Source: Hyphomicrobiaceae bacterium
GTDB taxonomy: Bacteria > Pseudomonadota > Alphaproteobacteria > Rhizobiales > Hyphomicrobiaceae
Assembly (NCBI GenBank): GCA_022844225.1
Contig: JALHMC010000012.1
Coordinates: 25,992-89,991 of the forward strand
DNA length: 64,000 nt
Direction: 5' to 3'
Positions 60,491-64,000 of the stretch are shown in pieces. Below the pieces are notes generated by a model. That model was not told where the DNA came from, made no database searches, and saw only the letters and a program-made list of their open reading frames with translations. Position numbers and translations under genes: made by a program. How positions within the stretch are numbered: position 1 is the first letter of the stretch; every line of letters begins with the position of its first letter.

Positions 60491-60745
60491 CTAGTCCTCA
60501 GCCTGGCCTTCTTCGCGGTCGATGACATCTTGCCGGTGGGCAAAGATGAACAGCATGACCACGAAAGCGATCAGCGAACCTTGAGCCGCCATGTAGAATC
60601 CCAGCGGAAAGCCGAGGAGCTTGATGGTGTTCAGACTATCGACGAAGAAATGCACTCCGAAGCTGAAGATCAGCCACAGCACGAACATCGTCCACATCAG
60701 GCCGCTGGTTCTAGCCCAGTGCCTTTCTCCATTGTCTTGAGCCAT
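60491..60745 (-). CDS. DUF4212 small subunit of sodium:solute symporter
   Basis: 84 aa, two membrane helices (TSGLMWTMFVLWLIFSFGVHFFVD and GFPLGFYMAAQGSLIAFVVMLFIFAHRQDVIDREEG). The DUF4212 signature HWARTSGLM...FGVHFFVDSLN...FPLGFYMAAQGSLI is clear. These proteins are always next to an SSS large subunit, as here, and are thought to be its accessory subunit. It is the first gene of the operon, with an upstream region that is AT-rich. Confidence 0.93.
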   Translation of the reverse strand: MAQDNGERHWARTSGLMWTMFVLWLIFSFGVHFFVDSLNTIKLLGFPLGFYMAAQGSLIAFVVMLFIFAHRQDVIDREEGQAED

Positions 60746-61014
60746 CCTTCAGTCTCTCCCGTGGTGGAGCGAGGGTGAGATCCCTCGTTTCTGGCTTTCT
60801 GCGACCACGATCAGAATTATGTAGCGATCCGGCCACAGTAAAAACTACGCTACTGCACGCATAAGTAGTTGGCTATGAGGCTATTTGCCGGTTTCAAGAT
60901 GCCTGATTCGAGACGTTTCGTCGCAACAGTCTGTCCTGCGACGACTTGACGGATTGAAGAGACGCATTCCCCGGTGCCCTTCGCTGATCTCCCCACGCAA
61001 CGCCCCGAGGCACC

Positions 61015-62250
61015 TTGACCCCAAGTCTCACCCCGACCTCGCATCCGCCGGGCCCGCCTCTGCCGATGCGGGAATTCGTTGCCCTCTTGGCTTGGCTCAT
61101 GGCGCTGACGGCGCTTTCGATCGACATCATGCTCCCCGCGCTGCCCGACATCGGACGCAGCTTCAACATCACGACCGACAACGATCGCCAGATGGTGGTG
61201 ACGGCCTATCTGGTCGGGTTGGCCGTCGGGCAACTGATCTGGGGCCATCTGTCGGACAGGGCCGGCAGGCGCCTGCCCCTGATGGTCGGGCTCGGCATCT
61301 ACGTGGTCGGGAGCATCGCGGCGTTGCTCGCGCCTTCGTTTCTGCTGCTGATCGTGGCGCGTGTGTGCCAGGGCTTCGGCGGCGCGGCGGCACGCACCAT
61401 CGGCACCGCGATCGTGCGCGACTCGTTCTCCGGCCGGGACATGGCCCGCACCATGTCGTTCGTGATGATGGTCTTCATCATTGTTCCGATGCTGGCGCCG
61501 AGCGTCGGCCAAGGACTGCTTTACGTCGGCAATTGGCGGTGGGGTTTCGCCGTACTGCTGATGTCGGGCGTCGTGGCCAGCCTCTGGGTCGGGCTGCGAC
61601 TGCCGGAGACGTGGCATGGGGGCAAAAGCACCGGCAGCCGCCCGCTTGGCCTCGGCGGCTCGATCATCGCCGTCCTGTCGAGCAGCCTCACCCGTGGCTA
61701 CGGGCTCGCCGCCGGATTGATGTTCGGTTGTCTCGTTGCCTACATTTCGAGTGCGCAGCAGATCTTCGTTGACGTCTACGGGCTCGGAAACATGTTCCCG
61801 CTGGCGTTCGGCGCGATTGCCTCGGCGATGGCGGTGGCAGCCTTTACCAATGCCATGATGGTGAAGCGCCTTGGCATGCGCCGGCTGTCGCACGCGGCGC
61901 TCGTCGCGTTCATCGTGACGAGCGTGGCGCTAGCGGCGTTGTGTCTTGCCGGACGCCCGCCGCTTTGGGCGCTGATGACCCTGCTCGGGCTCTGCTTCTA
62001 TCTCTTCGCGCTGATGCAATCGAACTTCAACTCGATCGCGATGCAGCCGGTCGGGCACGTGGCGGGAATGGCGTCGTCGCTGCTCGGCGCTTTCGTGACG
62101 GGTGCGGGCGTCGTGTGCGGCACCATTATCGGCCGGGCCTTCGACGGGACGCCGTTGCCGCTAGCCCTGGGCTTCGCGGCGCTCGGCATCTGTGCTTTCC
62201 TGGCCGTCCTCTGGGTCGAAGGGCCGCGCGGGTTGTTCCGCGGCGAGTAG
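61015..62250 (+). CDS. MFS transporter, Bcr/CflA drug-efflux type
   Basis: 411 aa from TTG 61015, which has CGAGG close upstream; the ATG at 61066 (MREFVALLAW) is an alternative with no SD. Twelve membrane helices with the Bcr/CflA signature ALTALSIDIMLPALPDIGRSFNI, motif A LIWGHLSDRAGRRLPLMVGL and motif in ARVCQGFGGAAARTIGTAIVRDSFSG. It probably exports drugs or metabolites by proton antiport. The quinone-oxidoreductase gene follows after 43 bases, and the two may share a transcript. Confidence 0.92.
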   Translation: MTPSLTPTSHPPGPPLPMREFVALLAWLMALTALSIDIMLPALPDIGRSFNITTDNDRQMVVTAYLVGLAVGQLIWGHLSDRAGRRLPLMVGLGIYVVGSIAALLAPSFLLLIVARVCQGFGGAAARTIGTAIVRDSFSGRDMARTMSFVMMVFIIVPMLAPSVGQGLLYVGNWRWGFAVLLMSGVVASLWVGLRLPETWHGGKSTGSRPLGLGGSIIAVLSSSLTRGYGLAAGLMFGCLVAYISSAQQIFVDVYGLGNMFPLAFGAIASAMAVAAFTNAMMVKRLGMRRLSHAALVAFIVTSVALAALCLAGRPPLWALMTLLGLCFYLFALMQSNFNSIAMQPVGHVAGMASSLLGAFVTGAGVVCGTIIGRAFDGTPLPLALGFAALGICAFLAVLWVEGPRGLFRGE

Positions 62251-62293
62251 GCCAATCACGCACGCAACCGAATTGGACGAAAGGCGACACGCC

Positions 62294-63265
62294 ATGAAAG
62301 CAGCCGTACTCGGAACGAACGGGATCGAGGTTCGCGAGGTCGACGCACCCAAGCCGGGGCCGGAGCAAGTGCTCGTCAAGGTTCGCGCCGCCGGTCTCAA
62401 CCGGGCCGACCTGATCGTCGCATCGGGGCGGATGCACGGGCCATCGGGCGGACCGGGGACCATTCTCGGCCTGGAGTGCGCTGGTGAGGTGGCCGAGGTC
62501 GGGGCGAGCGTGACTCACGTGAAACCCGGCGACCGGGTGATGACGTCGGCCGGCGCGACATACGCCGAGTATGCGGTCGCGGATATGGGCCGGGTCCACA
62601 AGATTCCAGCCAACAACATGAGCTACGAGCAGGCGGCGACGCTGCCCGTCGGGCTGCAGACGATGCACAACGCGGTGGTGACCGCCGGGCGGTTGCAGGC
62701 GGGCGAAACGGTGCTGATCCAGGGCGCGAGCTCCGGCGTGGGCCTCATCGCGCAGCAGATCGCCAAGGCGAAAGGCGCGAAGCTCGTCATCGGCTCGTCC
62801 ACGAATGCGGAGCGTCGCGACAAGCTGAAAGAGCACGGCGCCGACCTGACGATCGACTCGAGGGACCCCAAGTGGCACGAGCAGGTGCTGGAGGCGACCG
62901 GGGGCAAGGGCGTCGACCTGATCGTCGACCAGATCTCAGGGTACGTCGCGAACCAGAACCTGCTGGCGACGAAGGTGCTCGGGCGGATCGTCAACGTGGG
63001 GCGTCTGGGTGGCTTCCATGGCGACTTCGATTTCGACACGCACGCGCTCAGGCGGATCGACTACATCGGCGTGACGTTCCGGACGCGGAGCGTCGAGGAG
63101 GTGCGCGAGATCAACCGACTGATGCGCGCCGACATCTGGGGCGATGTGGAGGCGGGGAAGATCGCGTTGCCGATCGACCGGACATTCCCGCTCGACCAGG
63201 CCGCCGCCGCGCTCGACCACATGAAGGCCAATGCGCACTTCGGCAAAATCGTGCTGGTGATGTGA
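62294..63265 (+). CDS. NADPH:quinone oxidoreductase (MDR superfamily, PIG3-like)
   Basis: 323 aa from ATG 62294. The catalytic half shows VLVKVRAAGLNRADLIVASGRM, LGLECAGEVAEVGASVTHVKPGDRV and the cofactor half VLIQGASSGVGLIAQQIAKAKGAKLVIGSSTNAERRDKLKEHGAD, with LPVGLQTMHNAVVTAGRLQAGE. Zinc-ligand cysteines are absent, so it is of the zinc-free quinone-oxidoreductase branch. The likely reaction is NADPH-dependent reduction of quinones or enones in the cytosol. The neighbour upstream is an MFS exporter. Confidence 0.94.
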   Translation: MKAAVLGTNGIEVREVDAPKPGPEQVLVKVRAAGLNRADLIVASGRMHGPSGGPGTILGLECAGEVAEVGASVTHVKPGDRVMTSAGATYAEYAVADMGRVHKIPANNMSYEQAATLPVGLQTMHNAVVTAGRLQAGETVLIQGASSGVGLIAQQIAKAKGAKLVIGSSTNAERRDKLKEHGADLTIDSRDPKWHEQVLEATGGKGVDLIVDQISGYVANQNLLATKVLGRIVNVGRLGGFHGDFDFDTHALRRIDYIGVTFRTRSVEEVREINRLMRADIWGDVEAGKIALPIDRTFPLDQAAAALDHMKANAHFGKIVLVM

Positions 63266-63370
63266 GGGGAGCGACACGAACACTGGCGGCCGCACGCGTG
63301 TCGGGTGTGGCCGCCGCAAAATCACTCCGCCTCTGACCGGCTCCTACGCTCCCCGTGCCCATCGCGCCGT

Positions 63371-63892
63371 CTAGTTCCTGGGCAGCGCTGCCTTTACCAG
63401 CGGATATCCTCGCTTTTCCCAATCCGCCATGTTCACAATCACCGCGACCACGTTTGTGAAACCGATGTCTTTCAACTGTTTGGCAGCCAGCGTCGCCCGC
63501 CCCCCCGTAGCGCACTGCACGTAGATTCGGCGGCCGGTATCAACCGGTGTCGGGTAGCCAAATGCACGCCATATTCTGAATTCCAGACGCCCGCGCGAAA
63601 TGTTAATAGCCGCAGGCACCATGCCCGCCTTCAGTTCGTCCTCGTCTCTCACATCAATGATCGTAGCGTCTCTGGAATTCTTCACGACGTCCAGATAGTC
63701 ATCCATCCCGATGGTATTTACGAGCTTACGGACCTCCATAACGTGATCATTTAAGGCGTCAGGCCAATTCTCAGCCGACATTCCAGGGCGCACGCAGACC
63801 GCCAAGTTCATGGCCAATGCGGCGAATGTTGTGACGAGGAGTCTCAAATCGATCTCCGTCCCTCGAGAGAAGCGTACGCGCCTAGCCTTCAC
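63371..63892 (-). CDS. Exported rhodanese-like domain protein (second copy)
   Basis: 173 aa, basic N terminus followed by a hydrophobic segment (LRLLVTTFAALAMNLAVCV) that should direct export. The rhodanese domain shows TIIDVRDEDELKAGMVPAAINISRGRLEF and the active-site loop VQCATGGRATLAAKQLKDIGF, with one catalytic Cys. It is distinct in sequence from the rhodanese at 21485, which has CRKGIRA. It has a lower GC content than its surroundings. Its neighbours give no pathway. It probably transfers or senses sulfane sulfur in the periplasm. Confidence 0.85.
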   Translation of the reverse strand: MKARRVRFSRGTEIDLRLLVTTFAALAMNLAVCVRPGMSAENWPDALNDHVMEVRKLVNTIGMDDYLDVVKNSRDATIIDVRDEDELKAGMVPAAINISRGRLEFRIWRAFGYPTPVDTGRRIYVQCATGGRATLAAKQLKDIGFTNVVAVIVNMADWEKRGYPLVKAALPRN

Positions 63893-64000
63893 TGCCGCTC
63901 CGTCGCTCGCGAAGCTTGGTCAAACACTCCTTTGATGGACATGACCGCGATCAAACAGATCTCGAGTGGCCTTCCATGAATGTCGGAGCTGCAGCGGCTC

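Noticed and set aside
1-64000. CRISPR arrays, tRNA and rRNA genes
   Set aside because: Reading the intergenic regions showed no regularly spaced repeats and no recognisable tRNA T-loop or rRNA sequence; a tool scan was not possible.

Overview
The window is high-GC, gene-dense chromosomal DNA from an alphaproteobacterium. The evidence is alphaproteobacterial-type housekeeping genes (ffh, rpsP, ispG, pyk, ispA, rpmF, gshB, xerC), a Bug-family solute receptor, several acyl-CoA dehydrogenase-fold enzymes, and an hsp20 gene with what looks like a ROSE-type thermosensor leader. A Hyphomicrobiales or Rhodospirillales relative (Bradyrhizobium-like or Reyranella-like) fits, but I cannot decide the genus. 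I saw no rRNA or tRNA gene, CRISPR array, complete insertion sequence or prophage.

Layout. 1-8.5 kb: the end of a TPR protein, a DUF459/SGNH protein, a PhyH plus extradiol dioxygenase pair, pyruvate kinase, a class III aminotransferase and a GST. 8.5-12.5 kb: ffh, an overlapping GNAT gene, rpsP and ispG; the usual rimM-trmD-rplS genes do not follow rpsP. 12.7-17.3 kb: a leftward operon of ABC importer (ATPase, binding protein, permease), OsmC protein and acyl-CoA dehydrogenase-like flavoenzyme, preceded by an AT-rich dyad. 17.6-21 kb: a short tyrosine recombinase, then a tautomerase and a second flavoenzyme divergent from a LysR regulator, with a perfect inverted repeat between them. 21.4-25.2 kb: secreted rhodanese, cupin and YHS proteins and a winged-helix/TPR membrane regulator. 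25.7-33 kb: YkuD transpeptidase, ispA, rpmF, a GGDEF/EAL protein, gshB and an M15-like peptidase. 33-43 kb: assorted metabolic genes, xerC, a thiolase/DUF35 pair and a Bug receptor. 43-49 kb: copper amine oxidase, enolase-superfamily enzyme, dienelactone hydrolase and DUF6295. 49.5-53.1 kb: cupin, an HExxH secreted protein, a vapC remnant and two CoA-transferase subunits. 53.3-64 kb: hsp20 with heat-shock control elements, hydrolases, a GYF_2 protein, small membrane proteins, a DUF4212/ActP symporter pair, MFS exporter, quinone oxidoreductase and a second secreted rhodanese.

The most distinctive non-coding content is the hsp20 leader (sigma-32-like promoter, three stem-loops, hidden Shine-Dalgarno, matching terminator) and two families of intergenic palindromic repeats. 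One family has two copies (37.8 and 53.9 kb). The other has two full copies and a half copy (41.8, 52.3 and 43.5 kb). The best candidates for uncharacterised metabolism are the ABC-OsmC-flavoenzyme operon, the LysR-controlled flavoenzyme/tautomerase pair and the thiolase-like protein that lacks a nucleophilic cysteine. I did not find a clearly new defence or mobile system.
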